From: Sedimentisphaerales bacterium
Lineage (GTDB): Bacteria; Planctomycetota; Phycisphaerae; Sedimentisphaerales; Anaerobacaceae
Assembly: GCA_028277585.1 (NCBI GenBank)
Contig: JANQFY010000196.1
Location: forward strand, 1-44,425
Direction of reading: 5' to 3'
Length of the DNA stretch: 44,425 nt
Shown here piece after piece: positions 1 to 8,676 of the stretch (position 1 is its first letter; each line of letters opens with the position of its first letter). The notes under the pieces were generated by a model. That model was not told the DNA's origin and did no database searches. It saw only the letters and a program-made list of their open reading frames with translations. A program made the position numbers and the translations under genes.

Positions 1-2
1 AC

Positions 3-776
3 GCGACCGTCTGGTATGCGACGTCGCCGGACGGATACACCTGGGCGGAGAAGGGTGAGGCGTTGCCCCGGGGGGCGCAAGGCGCCTGGGATGCCCAGAG
101 CGTTTTCACGCCCAACATCCTGTGTGCCCAGGGCAAGTACTATCTCTTCTACACGGGCGTGCCCAAGCCTTTCTTCAACAACGGCAACCGAGTCACGAAG
201 ACGGCTATGGGAATCGCGGTGTCCGACTTCCCGGACGGCCCCTGGAAGAAACTGCCCACGAATCCAGCGCTTGTGTGCAGCAACGATCCCGCCCATTTCG
301 ACAGCTTGCGTGTGGATGACGCCTGCCTGATCGCACGCGAGGACAAGTATTGGTTCTACTTCAAAGGACGTCAGTGGGACAACACGCCCGCCAATTCGAT
401 GATGGGAGTTGCGATCGCCGATCATCCTGAAGGCCCGTACATCAAGCATGCGGGCAACCCCATCATCAAAGGGGGACATGAAGTCCTCGTTTGGCCCTAC
501 AAGAAGGGCGTGGTCGCCCTGCTGAACATTGGCCCCCGGGGGATTCGTCGAACGTTGCAGTACGCGCCTGATGGGTTGACTTTCCTGAAGGCCCGGGATC
601 TAGAGAAGGTTCCGAATGCACCGGGCGCATATCGGCCGGAAGCCTTCACGGATAGCGGCAAGGGCGACATGATCGAGTGGGGAATCCACATCGGGCACAC
701 GAAGGGATACCTGCCATTTCTCGAACGATTCGACTGCGAATGGAGCGAGGGGGCTGAAGAGCGACGCGTCCGGTAA
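3..776 (+). CDS. GH117/GH43-like five-bladed beta-propeller glycosidase, 5' partial
   Basis: The reading frame is open from the first bases of the window, so the N-terminus lies outside it; 257 residues are visible. Seen: repeated propeller-blade strands of the type 'KYYLFYTGV', 'KYWFYFKGR' and 'MGVAIADHPEGPY', with a 'DDACLI' segment between blades and 'GHEVLVWPY' further on. These are typical of the GH43/GH117/GH130 propeller group, whose members cleave exo-linked sugars from plant or algal polysaccharides. The DDACL and FYFKGR pattern reminds me most of GH117 (neoagarooligosaccharide hydrolases), but I cannot place the family firmly without alignment. No signal peptide can be judged because the start is missing. 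The nearby sulfatase and MGH1-like hydrolase fit a polysaccharide-degradation setting. An internal TTG at 63 could be miscalled as the start; the frame clearly continues upstream of it. Confidence 0.7.
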   Translation, partial: ATVWYATSPDGYTWAEKGEALPRGAQGAWDAQSVFTPNILCAQGKYYLFYTGVPKPFFNNGNRVTKTAMGIAVSDFPDGPWKKLPTNPALVCSNDPAHFDSLRVDDACLIAREDKYWFYFKGRQWDNTPANSMMGVAIADHPEGPYIKHAGNPIIKGGHEVLVWPYKKGVVALLNIGPRGIRRTLQYAPDGLTFLKARDLEKVPNAPGAYRPEAFTDSGKGDMIEWGIHIGHTKGYLPFLERFDCEWSEGAEERRVR

Positions 777-864
777 TGTGTGACTCGCCAGGACAGTCGT
801 AGTGCATTGGGGCTATGCGCCGGTGACGTACTGGCTCAGCTTCGAGACCCCGTGACAAACGCGG

Positions 865-882
865 TGTCAATTCTACTTGACA
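865..882. promoter_or_regulatory. TGTCAA/TTGACA inverted repeat upstream of the barrel gene
   Basis: TGTCAA (865-870) and TTGACA (877-882) form a perfect 6-bp inverted repeat with a 6-bp spacer. TGACAAACG is also repeated directly at 853-861 and 878-886, and TGTCAA recurs at 909-914. It could be an operator for the gene at 1018. I do not see a matching -10 at the right distance from the TTGACA, so the promoter itself is not located. Confidence 0.3.
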
Positions 883-1017
883 AACGTCACGGTATTGCGG
901 AGAAAACTGTCAAGAAATCCAGACAACTTTGCCGACGAGTCCCCAAACGAAGTCCGGAGATGGTCCGAGAGGCGGCAACGCGGGCCCGATGTTTTGTTCC
1001 TTTAAAGGAGTGTGATC

Positions 1018-1941
1018 ATGAGGCACCGAAAAGTCTTGCTGTTGGGCGCATGTCTGCTGCTCGTATCCGTTATGACCACGTCGGCCTGGGCCTACGCGCA
1101 GTCGCTGCCGGCGGTCAATCTCGGGCTGACCAGCTTCCTGGACGGCGGCCCGCCGGCCGGACCTGGGTTCTATTACACGGGCTATCTCCAATACTACACG
1201 GCTGACGAGTTGGTCGACCATCCGGCGATTCCCAACACGGATGTAGACGTCTGGCTCTATCTTAATCAGTTCATCTATCAGTCCGACACGCCGGTCTTCC
1301 TGGGCGGCAAGTGGGGACTCAATGTCATGGTGCCGATCGTCGGATTCGATACGGACCCCGACATCGACAACGGCACTGGCGTCGGCGATGTCCTGGTTGG
1401 ACCGTTCTTGCAGTGGGATCCGATCATGGGACCCAACGGCCCGAAGTTCATGCATCGCGTTGAGTTTCAGATGCTCTTCCCCGTAGGCAAATACGACGAG
1501 GATGAGCCCATCAACCCGGGCAGCAACTTCTTCTCGTTCAACCCATACTGGTCGGGCACGTACTTCTTCACGCCGAAGTTGACGGCCAGCACGCGCGTGC
1601 ATTATCTGTGGAATGATGAGAACGACGATCCGCTGACGGCCTTGGGGGCCAACGACACGCAAGCCGGCGATGCCATCCATGCGAACTTCACGGTGGCGTA
1701 CGAGTTCATCCCGAAGAAACTGCGGGCCGGACTCAATGGCTACTACCTCAAGCAGATCTCAGATACGGAGGTCAACGGCACGGAGGTTTCGGGCCGCGAA
1801 CAGGTGCTGGGTATCGGTCCTGGTGCGCTCTGGAGTTTCTCCCAGGACAGCCATCTCTTCTTCAATATGTATTTTGAGACAAGTGTGAAGAATCGTCCGG
1901 AGGGCGAGCGCTTCATCTTGCGCTACGTCCATCATTTCTAG
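1018..1941 (+). CDS. Outer-membrane beta-barrel protein, MetA-pathway phenol-degradation family type
   Basis: A 307-residue protein with a clear signal peptide (basic RHRK, then a hydrophobic LLLGACLLLVSVM core, cleavage near ASAWA/YAQS). The rest is alternating aromatic beta strands ending in the phenylalanine-terminated strand RYVHHF, the usual C-terminal signature of a Gram-negative outer-membrane barrel. The pattern (strand pairs, 'GVGDVLVGPFLQW', 'LFPVGKYD', 'NPGSNFFSFNPYWSGTYFF') matches the PF13557 family, 'putative MetA-pathway of phenol degradation', members of which are thought to be hydrophobic-compound channels. That name does not prove a substrate. Start choice: AAAGGAG at 1004-1010 lies only one base from a GTG at 1012 but seven bases from the ATG at 1018, so the ATG is preferred. 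The gene is monocistronic and ends at a strong hairpin. Confidence 0.78.
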   Translation: MRHRKVLLLGACLLLVSVMTTSAWAYAQSLPAVNLGLTSFLDGGPPAGPGFYYTGYLQYYTADELVDHPAIPNTDVDVWLYLNQFIYQSDTPVFLGGKWGLNVMVPIVGFDTDPDIDNGTGVGDVLVGPFLQWDPIMGPNGPKFMHRVEFQMLFPVGKYDEDEPINPGSNFFSFNPYWSGTYFFTPKLTASTRVHYLWNDENDDPLTALGANDTQAGDAIHANFTVAYEFIPKKLRAGLNGYYLKQISDTEVNGTEVSGREQVLGIGPGALWSFSQDSHLFFNMYFETSVKNRPEGERFILRYVHHF

Positions 1942-1958
1942 TCGGTCTTGAACGAACC

Positions 1959-2000
1959 CGTCGGAGACATGAACTCTACACTGGGGTCATGTCTCCGGCG
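1959..2000. terminator. Bidirectional hairpin between convergent genes
   Basis: CGGAGACATGA (1962-1972) pairs perfectly with TCATGTCTCCG (1987-1997); one wobble and two more pairs extend the stem to 14 bp. The loop is 14 nt. It lies between the converging genes ending at 1941 and 2030. No T-tract follows on either strand. Confidence 0.7.
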
Positions 2001-2029
2001 ATCTTCTCATTGCATGTCAGACTGACGCG

Positions 2030-3643
2030 TTAGTCCGTCTTGCTTCCACCCAAAGGGGCGGTCACTCGCCCCAGAACGGGTGATGCCGTGACCTCGACGC
2101 CATCGACCAGGACACGTAGCCCCTTGCCCTTGCCGTAACGTTCCCCGGAGCGATCGTACAGGATGGTGACGATGCGCCCGCGGTACAGAACGTTGTCCAG
2201 GCAGAAGTAATCCCACGTCTTCGCTGGAATCAGAGGATTGACTACGAGCTTCTGGTCCGGGCGAGCCCTGAGCCCCACGAGTCCGCTGATGACCGAATCA
2301 CAGAAAGTCGAGTGGTTGTAATCCTTGCCGCGTTCGATCCCGCCCTTGTGCTTGGGCCAGGACCCGCCTGGCCAGGTCAGCAGTCGCGTGCGCGAGATCC
2401 AATCGCCCGTGTAGGGATTGAGGTTCTCGTCGATCCAGGGCAGAAGCCGACCTTGTTTATCCACGCGCCGATGGCTCCGCGCGTAGGTCTGTATCAGATC
2501 GAAGTAGTCGCGCGCATCGATCACGTCTTGCTGGTAGTCATTCAGGAGGTTCGCCAGGGCGATGAGCGTTCGCGACGTGGTCATCGGCCAACTGGGTCCG
2601 TTCCAGAGACACTGGTGTCCCTCGTAGGCGATGACGAAGCGCGGGTCTCGTTGCTCGGCCGTCGTCGGCCCGTAGGGCGCGGCGAAACCGGCCGGGTCGG
2701 TGAGATGGGTCCAGGCCTGCTCGTAACCCGAATCGGGGAGGTTCACGCACCAAGGCGTGTAGCCGAAGATCTCGCGAACGTCGCTACGCGTCTGCCCATC
2801 TTCCATGAAGACCAGGAAGAACTCCTTGTCTGCGTCCCAGAGTTTCTCCTGAACGAGACGTTTGAGTTTCCTCGCCCTGGCCTCGAAGGCTTCAGCTCGG
2901 GCATACTGTCCCGCTCGTCGGGCCAATGCGGCGATCGCCATGGCTTCTCCGTACATGGCCGAATTGATCGGCGGGCGGAAGCCGTGCCCGCCAATTGAGT
3001 GCTCCGTTCCTTCGCGGTCGTCGATGGTATAGAACAGCCCGTTGTCCCGCAGGCCGATCTCATGGTTGCCCCGCTTCCAGCCCTTTTCCCAGGCGCGGTA
3101 GCAGGCGACCATGTCGTCAAGCAACTCGAGGGGCAACGTCATATCGCCGGTGACATAGGCGCGCTGCAGCACGGCGTGACTTAGCCAACTGGTGTAACTG
3201 CGCGGCCCGTGTATCGTGCCGCCTTTCTGGAACCAGAAGCGGCTGTAGTCGTCAAGGTAGATTGGGGCATGCAGCCATCGGCCCTCGAGGAGATGGAGCC
3301 CGGCGGCGCAGTTGATAGTGTTGTGTTTGCCCGCCCAACCGACGGACGGCAAGAACTCGCTGAGAACGAATCCGTCTGACGTCTGTTTGATGTGCTTGCG
3401 GAATGTCCACCAGCGGAAGTAGTAGGTCAACTCCAGTTCTGTGTCGGGGCACTCAAATAGCGGAATGTTCTTCTTGAGGAACTCCCACGCTCGGGCGTTG
3501 GGAACATGCTGGCGATACAGCTCGTTGTCCTGAGCGTTGAAAGTGTCAATATAGTGCTTGAACCTGTCGCTGTGCAGGACCGGGTTCCCCAGGGCTCGTC
3601 CTGCCGACAGCAGGATAATGATCAGAAGGATAGCGCGTCTCAT
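2030..3643 (-). CDS. Secreted MGH1-like / GH63-type (alpha/alpha)6-barrel glycoside hydrolase
   Basis: A 537-residue protein with an N-terminal signal peptide (MRRAILLIIILLSAGRALG). The body is helical, with repeated helix-loop motifs: 'YYFRWWTFRKH', 'GPRSYTSWLSHAV', 'GLRDNGLFYTIDD', 'CLWNGPSWPMTTS' near residue 345, and a late 'DYNHSTFCDSVISGL'. These fit the MGH1-like/GH63 C-terminal (alpha/alpha)6 fold, used by mannosylglycerate hydrolase, glucosidase I and related enzymes; the WNGPSWP loop forms part of the active-site rim in that clan. A short beta domain at the C-terminus closes the protein. The sugar specificity cannot be told from sequence alone. The gene follows the sulfatase gene with a 47-bp gap and the same GAAAGGTCCAT leader, so the two are probably one operon that strips sulfate and then glycosidic links from an external glycan. 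Confidence 0.75.
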   Translation of the reverse strand: MRRAILLIIILLSAGRALGNPVLHSDRFKHYIDTFNAQDNELYRQHVPNARAWEFLKKNIPLFECPDTELELTYYFRWWTFRKHIKQTSDGFVLSEFLPSVGWAGKHNTINCAAGLHLLEGRWLHAPIYLDDYSRFWFQKGGTIHGPRSYTSWLSHAVLQRAYVTGDMTLPLELLDDMVACYRAWEKGWKRGNHEIGLRDNGLFYTIDDREGTEHSIGGHGFRPPINSAMYGEAMAIAALARRAGQYARAEAFEARARKLKRLVQEKLWDADKEFFLVFMEDGQTRSDVREIFGYTPWCVNLPDSGYEQAWTHLTDPAGFAAPYGPTTAEQRDPRFVIAYEGHQCLWNGPSWPMTTSRTLIALANLLNDYQQDVIDARDYFDLIQTYARSHRRVDKQGRLLPWIDENLNPYTGDWISRTRLLTWPGGSWPKHKGGIERGKDYNHSTFCDSVISGLVGLRARPDQKLVVNPLIPAKTWDYFCLDNVLYRGRIVTILYDRSGERYGKGKGLRVLVDGVEVTASPVLGRVTAPLGGSKTD

Positions 3644-3690
3644 GAATGGACCTTTCGCATGGCTCTTGAGTCGATGCAGTGGATGGTTTT

Positions 3691-5268
3691 CTAGGTACGC
3701 TTCTGCAAGACTTTCATCTTCTCGCGGTAGTACTGCTGGATCGCCGCGCGATGGCTGAGATCTGCCGGCGGGACGTTGGGTTGGCTGATCTGAGGAGCAC
3801 TCTGGTCGAGGAAGGCTTTGGGCCGGGCTTCCTTACAGCGCCACTTCGTCAACGCGGCTTCCATTGCCTCAATCTCGTCGCGGTAGGCGGCCGAGCCGTA
3901 GAGATTGGCCAGTTCTTGAGGGTCCTTCTCCAGGTCGAAGAAGAGATTCTCGTTCTCGCCGTCGGTAAGGATGAGCTTGCGCGTACGCGAGCGCACCATG
4001 ACATCACGTCCTCCTCTCGCTTCGGAGAAGATCAGGTCATGCCCCGGTCCGGCATCCTGCAGTGCATGACCACGCATCGATGCCGCGGGTCGACACCCGG
4101 CGGCCCGGCAGAGCGTTGGCGCCAGATCAATATTGTTGACCATCTGTTGCGAGACCGTTCCGGCGTGGCGATTGGCGGGCCACTTGACGATCAGCGGGAC
4201 CTTGACTACCGGGTCGTACATGTAGTTGCCCTTGAGCAGCATGTGATGGAAGCCCATGTAGTCGCCGTGGTCGGACGTGTAGATGATTAGCGTGTTGTCG
4301 TAGAGTCCCTTCTTCTTGAGCAGGTTGACCATGCGTCCGACATGATGGTCGATCTGAGAAATCGTCGCGTAGTAGTAGGCCATGACGCGGCGTAGTACCG
4401 GTTCGCTCAGCTTATCATGAGGGAAGTAACCCCGGCTGTATTTCAGATCGCGGGGCAGGCACTGGTTGGTCCAGCCGGGCAACAGCGACAACTCATCCGG
4501 ATCGTACATCTTGTCCCAGGGCGCCGGCGGGTCAAAGGGGTGGTGCGGCTTGATGAAACCGACCATGAGCAGTTGGCTCTGGTCGGCCGTCCACGAGTCG
4601 ATCGTTTCAACCGCGCGGTTGGCGATCCAGGTCGTGCTGTCGTGTTCCTCGGTCAGATTCGAGACCATCGCGCCACACGTGTCCCAGTATTCCTTCGGCG
4701 CGTGCTTGCGATACTCGCGCACCAACTGATCCTCAAGGTCATTGCGGTCGACGAGCCCATGGTCTCTCAAGTAGCGATGATAGTCATCGTCCCATCGTCC
4801 GGGGCCGTTCTGCTCCGCCAGCGCCATTTCGCTGAAACCGACATCGAGGTAGGTTGGTGTGAAGTGCATCTTGCCGACCGCCTTCGTACGGTAGCCCGCG
4901 GCGCGGAGGATCTTCGGGAAGGTCGCGATCTTCGGCGCCAAGGTACAGTGATTGCTCCAGCCGCGGTGGTCGTGGACGTACTGACCGGAGAGCAACGAAT
5001 AGCGAGACGGCGTGCACACCGGGAAGGGGCAAAAGCTGTTGTCGTAGCGCACCCCATCGGCGGCCAGCTGGTCTGTGTGTGGTGTCTTCAGATCCTTGTT
5101 GCCATAGGCTCCCAGGCACTCGATCCGGTGTTCGTCCGTGTGGATGATCAGGATGTTCGGGCGTCTCACCGCCTTCTGACGGGCCAGCGACAAGGACGGT
5201 GCATAGTGGACGGTGGCCGCCAGACCCATGGTTTGCAGGAAACGTCGTCGGTTGAGCGGGTGATTCAT
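3691..5268 (-). CDS. Tat-exported formylglycine-dependent sulfatase (S1 family)
   Basis: A 525-residue sulfatase. A twin-arginine signal (NRRRFLQTMG, residues 6-15) precedes a hydrophobic stretch, so the enzyme is likely exported folded through Tat. The catalytic motif is C85-T-P-S-R89, followed by YSLLSG; Cys85 would be oxidised to formylglycine. Metal-site elements visible are HTDEHR (residues 43-48) and TSDHGD further on, and GKMHF supplies the conserved lysine region. The length is normal for the family. The substrate (a carbohydrate sulfate ester) is inferred from the neighbouring glycoside hydrolases, not seen. It is the first gene of an operon with the MGH1-like hydrolase; AAAGG lies just before the ATG. 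The second acidic residue after HTD is Glu instead of the more common Asp, a variation seen in some sulfatase subfamilies. Confidence 0.92.
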   Translation of the reverse strand: MNHPLNRRRFLQTMGLAATVHYAPSLSLARQKAVRRPNILIIHTDEHRIECLGAYGNKDLKTPHTDQLAADGVRYDNSFCPFPVCTPSRYSLLSGQYVHDHRGWSNHCTLAPKIATFPKILRAAGYRTKAVGKMHFTPTYLDVGFSEMALAEQNGPGRWDDDYHRYLRDHGLVDRNDLEDQLVREYRKHAPKEYWDTCGAMVSNLTEEHDSTTWIANRAVETIDSWTADQSQLLMVGFIKPHHPFDPPAPWDKMYDPDELSLLPGWTNQCLPRDLKYSRGYFPHDKLSEPVLRRVMAYYYATISQIDHHVGRMVNLLKKKGLYDNTLIIYTSDHGDYMGFHHMLLKGNYMYDPVVKVPLIVKWPANRHAGTVSQQMVNNIDLAPTLCRAAGCRPAASMRGHALQDAGPGHDLIFSEARGGRDVMVRSRTRKLILTDGENENLFFDLEKDPQELANLYGSAAYRDEIEAMEAALTKWRCKEARPKAFLDQSAPQISQPNVPPADLSHRAAIQQYYREKMKVLQKRT

Positions 5269-5335
5269 AGTATGGACCTTTCATCTTGATCTCTGCGCGA
5301 TCCCAGGTGTTTCCGGGCCCAGAGAGCCCTTATGC

Positions 5336-5364
5336 ACGATACCGAGGAGCCGTCCATTCGTCAA
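5336..5364 (-). promoter_or_regulatory. Sigma-70-type promoter of the sulfatase operon
   Basis: On the minus strand a -35 TTGACG (5364-5359) is followed after exactly 17 bp by a -10 TATCGT (5341-5336). The start codon is about 65 bases downstream. The -10 is imperfect, hence the moderate confidence. Confidence 0.5.
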
Positions 5365-5449
5365 GGCGACAACGCTGGCGTGATGAACGCTGCGCGAGTA
5401 CAATCGCGTAGAAACCGCATACGCACAGGAGACAGGTACGGAGCACGTC

Positions 5450-5839
5450 ATGCAATTGGCACACATAGGGATTTGGGTCAATGACCTGGAACGGACGAGG
5501 CAATTCTACGAGACTTACTTCGGTGCACGAACCGGCGCGAAGTATGTCAACGTGAAGAAGGCCTTCACCTCTTACTTTCTGACGCTCAACTCAGGGGCCC
5601 AATTAGAGCTCATGCATCGCCCGGACATCACGTCCTGTCTCACCAGTGCGGACACGGAATCGCTCGGCTACGCGCATCTGGCCATCGCCGTAGGCTCCGA
5701 GGCGGCTGTCAATGCTCTGACCGATCGCATTGCCTCAGACGGGTACAAGGTGCTCGATGGGCCGCGCCACACCGGCGACGGCTGCTACGAGAGCGTCATC
5801 CTCGATCCCGAGAACAATCGCGTCGAAATCACCGTCTGA
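5450..5839 (+). CDS. VOC-superfamily (glyoxalase-like) metalloprotein
   Basis: A 129-residue protein with the two beta-alpha-beta-beta-beta modules of the vicinal oxygen chelate fold. Metal ligands expected for a glyoxalase I-like site are all present: His5, Glu53, His76 and Glu126, the last in 'DPENNRVEITV', the classic C-terminal motif. Family members include lactoylglutathione lyase, methylmalonyl-CoA epimerase and fosfomycin resistance proteins; the complete ligand set suggests a real enzyme, and small-molecule lyase or isomerase activity is likely, but the substrate is unknown. No signal peptide, so cytosolic. GGAG lies six bases before the ATG. A TACAAT at 5399-5404 could be its -10, without a good -35. 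It is transcribed away from the sulfatase operon. Confidence 0.82.
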   Translation: MQLAHIGIWVNDLERTRQFYETYFGARTGAKYVNVKKAFTSYFLTLNSGAQLELMHRPDITSCLTSADTESLGYAHLAIAVGSEAAVNALTDRIASDGYKVLDGPRHTGDGCYESVILDPENNRVEITV

Positions 5840-5904
5840 CGGCGACCCCATTCTCTGCACCTCCGACAGCAATCCCTTGGATATCGAACATGTGGCGCCA
5901 GACT

Positions 5905-5916
5905 ATGGTATAATCG
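5905..5916 (+). promoter_or_regulatory. Extended -10 promoter directly before the radical SAM gene
   Basis: ATGGTATAATCG holds TG (5906-5907) one base before a perfect TATAAT (5909-5914). The expected start site, seven bases after the hexamer, falls on the A of the ATG at 5921, so the mRNA would be leaderless; no Shine-Dalgarno sequence is present. The same 12-mer occurs at 30867-30878. Confidence 0.6.
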
Positions 5917-5920
5917 CCAG

Positions 5921-7732
5921 ATGAGTAAGAGTGCCGTACATCCTGACCGATTCCTGCCCACCACGGCTTCGGAACTACGCCGGCGTGGGTGGGAACAGGC
6001 GGACATTATTCTTGTCACGGGTGATGCGTATGTCGACCATCCTTCATTCGGCGTCGCCCTGATTGGGCGCTGGCTTGAGCACCTGGGCTACCGCGTGGGG
6101 ATTCTCGCGCAGCCCGATTGGCGGAGCGTCGATCCGTTTCGCACGCTTGGGCGTCCCCGGTTGTTCTGGGGGATCACTAGTGGGTGTATCGACTCGCGTC
6201 TGAACGACTATGCGTCGCTGGGCCATCGTCGGAAGAAGGATGTCTACAGTCCGGGAGGGACGGCCGGACGACGACCTGGCCGACCCTTGCTCGTCTATGC
6301 GGCGCGGGCGCGGGAGGCGTTTTCTGGAGTGCCGATCGTCCTGGGCGGACTCGAAGCGAGTTTGCGGCGGATTGCGCATTACGATTACATCGAAGACAAG
6401 CTCAAACGCTCCGTGCTCACTGACGCCAAGGCGGATCTGCTGGTCCATGGCATGGGCGAGTGGGCCGTCGGGGAGATCGCCCGGCGATTGGATGCAGGCC
6501 AGTCGGTTCACGATTTGACCGACGTACCGGGCACGGCCTATCCGCTGCGCAAAGGCGCGACACTACCTGAGAACGCGGTGCGCTTGCCTTCTCTGACGCA
6601 TCTCGTCGAGGATCGCGGTTCGTTCATAGCGGCGCATCACACATACCAGAGCCAATCCCATCCGGCGGGGCGACCCGTGGTGCAGGAGCAGGATCCCGGG
6701 ACGGTGGTGGTCATGCCGCCCGCCCCTCCGTTGGCGAGCGAACAACTGGATGTGCTCTATGCGCTGTGTTTCGCGCGGGCGGGGCATCCTTCATACAACC
6801 AGGCCGGCGGCGTGCCGGCGCTGAATCCCATTCAGTTCTCGATCACGACCCACCGCGGATGCTTCGGGGGCTGCTCCTTCTGTTCGATCGGTTGTCACCA
6901 GGGCAAGCAGATCCGTTCGCGATCCCTCGGGTCTCTCCTGGACGAGGCCGAGCGGATTCGACACCATCCTCAATTCCGCGGCACGATCGAAGATGTGGGC
7001 GGTCCCTCGGCCAACATGTACGGCATGGAATGCGCTCAGGTCGAGACGTGCGGGCGTCCCAGTTGTCTGTTCCCGTCGGTCTGCAAGCAGGGGCGTTTCG
7101 ATCACGGCCCGCTGCTGGAGATGATGGAGGCGTTCGTCCGCTGGAGCCAGAGTGGATCGAAGCGAACCAACGTCTTCGTCGCGTCCGGGATTCGCCATGA
7201 CTTGGCGCTGCGCAACCGGGACTATCTGAATCTGCTCGTGCGGCACTTCGTTGGGGGGCATCTCAAGGTCGCGCCGGAACACTACTGTCCGCATGTTTTG
7301 GATCGAATGGGCAAGCCCCACTTCGAGGTATTCGAGGAGTTCGAAGATCGCTTCGCGCAAGCTTGCCGGCGAGCGGGCAAAGAGGCCTATCTCGTTCCGT
7401 ATTTTATCAGTTCGCATCCGGGATGTCGCCCTGAAGATGCCTTGAAGCTAACCGAATACCTCATGTCCCGGTCCTGGCGACCCCGCCAGGTTCAGGATTT
7501 TGTTCCGAGCCCCCTGAGTCTCGCGACTGCCATGTATGTTTCAGGCGCCGACGCCAAAGGAAGGGCGATTCACGTTCCAACGTCGCGCAAAGAGAAGCGC
7601 CTCCAGGCGGCGCTGCTGCAATACTATCTGCCGGCCAATCGACGGATACTCGCCGAGTTCCTGACGAGACAACATCGGGGGGACTTGATTCGGAGAATCG
7701 GGCGGGAAAAGCCACGGGGTCGCTACAAGTGA
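5921..7732 (+). CDS. ygiQ: YgiQ-family radical SAM protein
   Basis: A 603-residue protein with the layout of the YgiQ (UPF0313) family. The N-terminal half is a B12-binding-like Rossmann domain ('[21 protein letters not shown]', 'GIRLLVYAAR'-type strands, '[19 protein letters not shown]'). The radical SAM domain follows with the cluster motif C314-F-G-G-C318-S-F-C321, which would bind the [4Fe-4S] cluster that cleaves S-adenosylmethionine. 'THRGCFGG', 'RSRS', 'KVAPEH' and a C-terminal extension with '[15 protein letters not shown]' are hallmarks. The reaction catalysed by this widespread family is not established as far as I know. Extra cysteines ([18 protein letters not shown]) after the core motif could bind a second metal or cluster. 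The start is set by a -10 box six bases upstream, giving a leaderless message. Confidence 0.93.
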   Translation: MSKSAVHPDRFLPTTASELRRRGWEQADIILVTGDAYVDHPSFGVALIGRWLEHLGYRVGILAQPDWRSVDPFRTLGRPRLFWGITSGCIDSRLNDYASLGHRRKKDVYSPGGTAGRRPGRPLLVYAARAREAFSGVPIVLGGLEASLRRIAHYDYIEDKLKRSVLTDAKADLLVHGMGEWAVGEIARRLDAGQSVHDLTDVPGTAYPLRKGATLPENAVRLPSLTHLVEDRGSFIAAHHTYQSQSHPAGRPVVQEQDPGTVVVMPPAPPLASEQLDVLYALCFARAGHPSYNQAGGVPALNPIQFSITTHRGCFGGCSFCSIGCHQGKQIRSRSLGSLLDEAERIRHHPQFRGTIEDVGGPSANMYGMECAQVETCGRPSCLFPSVCKQGRFDHGPLLEMMEAFVRWSQSGSKRTNVFVASGIRHDLALRNRDYLNLLVRHFVGGHLKVAPEHYCPHVLDRMGKPHFEVFEEFEDRFAQACRRAGKEAYLVPYFISSHPGCRPEDALKLTEYLMSRSWRPRQVQDFVPSPLSLATAMYVSGADAKGRAIHVPTSRKEKRLQAALLQYYLPANRRILAEFLTRQHRGDLIRRIGREKPRGRYK

Positions 7733-7803
7733 TACAATCGTTACATATCGACGCAGTGTGCTGCGTTGTGGAAGGGCTGGATCGGGCGCGGGATGCGCCT
7801 AAG

Positions 7804-7833
7804 TTGACACGGTTCTACCGAATTTGTGATAAT
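7804..7833 (+). promoter_or_regulatory. Consensus promoter giving a leaderless transcript of the lipoprotein gene
   Basis: TTGACA (7804-7809), an 18-bp spacer carrying TG one base before the -10, then GATAAT (7828-7833). Seven bases after the -10 is the A of the ATG at 7840, so transcription probably starts at the start codon. This is one of the strongest promoters in the window. Confidence 0.68.
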
Positions 7834-7839
7834 GCATTC

Positions 7840-8676
7840 ATGCGGTTCATAAGTATCACATACGTGATTGTGTTTTTGGTGAGTGGGTGCCATCACATGG
7901 ACACCGTGCGCGCGCCCATTCTGGCGCCTGCTGAACCTCACTTGAACGTCGTGACGTATAACGTCAACTACGAACTGGATCACCCAGAGGCTGTCACGGC
8001 GTTCCTGAGCGATTGCGGCGCATCGGTCATTTGTCTGCAGGAGACCCACGCTCGCTGGGAGGCCATTCTCAAGGCGGCTCTGGAAGAAGACTATCCCTAT
8101 AGCGCCTTCCACGAATGGGGGCAGGCCGGCGGCGTGGCGGTCATGTCCCGGCATCCTCTGCAGAACGTTCGGCTGCTGGAGCCCAAAGCCGGATGGTGGC
8201 CCGCTCTGCTGGTGGAGGTCGAGACGCCTCTCGGTTCCGTTCAGGTGCTTAACGTGCACCTGAAGCCGCCCTTGGCTGCCGATGGGTGTGTCACGGTGGA
8301 CGCCTATTGTCGGGCTCCCGACGTTCACCTGCGCGAAGTTGCGGGATTCTTGAATGAGGTCGACCGGGACAGTCCTCTCGTTGTGGCGGGGGATTTCAAC
8401 GAGAATCAGACTGGCAAGGCTGTTCGCTGGCTTCAGGACGAAGGCTTCACCGACGCTCTTTCGATCTTCGATCGTCGCTCGAAGACGTGGCACTGGAAGA
8501 CACTTTGGGGAATCGTCCTCAATGATCGATTCGACCACATTCTCTTCAACGGTGCTTTGCTGTGTACGGGGGCGAGAGTTGAGAATGTCACAGCCAGCGA
8601 TCACAGCCCCGTCCGCGCAGTATTGGTGGAAATGCCGCGACCGGTTGTGGCGCGAGACATGCCCGGCCCCAACTGA
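7840..8676 (+). CDS. Lipoprotein of the endonuclease/exonuclease/phosphatase family
   Basis: A 278-residue protein. The N-terminus is a lipoprotein signal (MRFISITYVIVFLVSGC) with Cys17 in a lipobox, so the mature protein should be anchored to a membrane. The rest is the EEP (DNase I-like) fold with its ordered motifs: 'TYNVNYE', 'CLQETH' (Mg-binding Glu), 'LNVHLKPP', 'AGDFNEN' (Asp and Asn of the active site), and 'ASDHSPV' (the terminal Asp-His). All catalytic residues are present. The family hydrolyses phosphodiester or phosphomonoester bonds in nucleic acids, inositol phosphates or sphingomyelin; a surface lipoprotein might scavenge extracellular phosphate or DNA, which is inference. The frame is open upstream to 7729, but the lipobox and the promoter ending at 7833 support the start at 7840. 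Confidence 0.85.
   Translation: MRFISITYVIVFLVSGCHHMDTVRAPILAPAEPHLNVVTYNVNYELDHPEAVTAFLSDCGASVICLQETHARWEAILKAALEEDYPYSAFHEWGQAGGVAVMSRHPLQNVRLLEPKAGWWPALLVEVETPLGSVQVLNVHLKPPLAADGCVTVDAYCRAPDVHLREVAGFLNEVDRDSPLVVAGDFNENQTGKAVRWLQDEGFTDALSIFDRRSKTWHWKTLWGIVLNDRFDHILFNGALLCTGARVENVTASDHSPVRAVLVEMPRPVVARDMPGPN

Noticed and set aside
1012-1017. GTG at 1012 as start of the barrel gene
   Set aside because: It is one base from AAAGGAG; the ATG at 1018 has normal spacing.
910-1680. 256-codon minus-strand frame opposite the barrel gene
   Set aside because: Arg/Val-rich composition typical of a shadow; no recognisable motif or ribosome binding site.
4417-5289. 290-codon plus-strand frame opposite the sulfatase
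   Set aside because: High-GC shadow; the minus strand encodes all sulfatase motifs and no domain is visible in the shadow.
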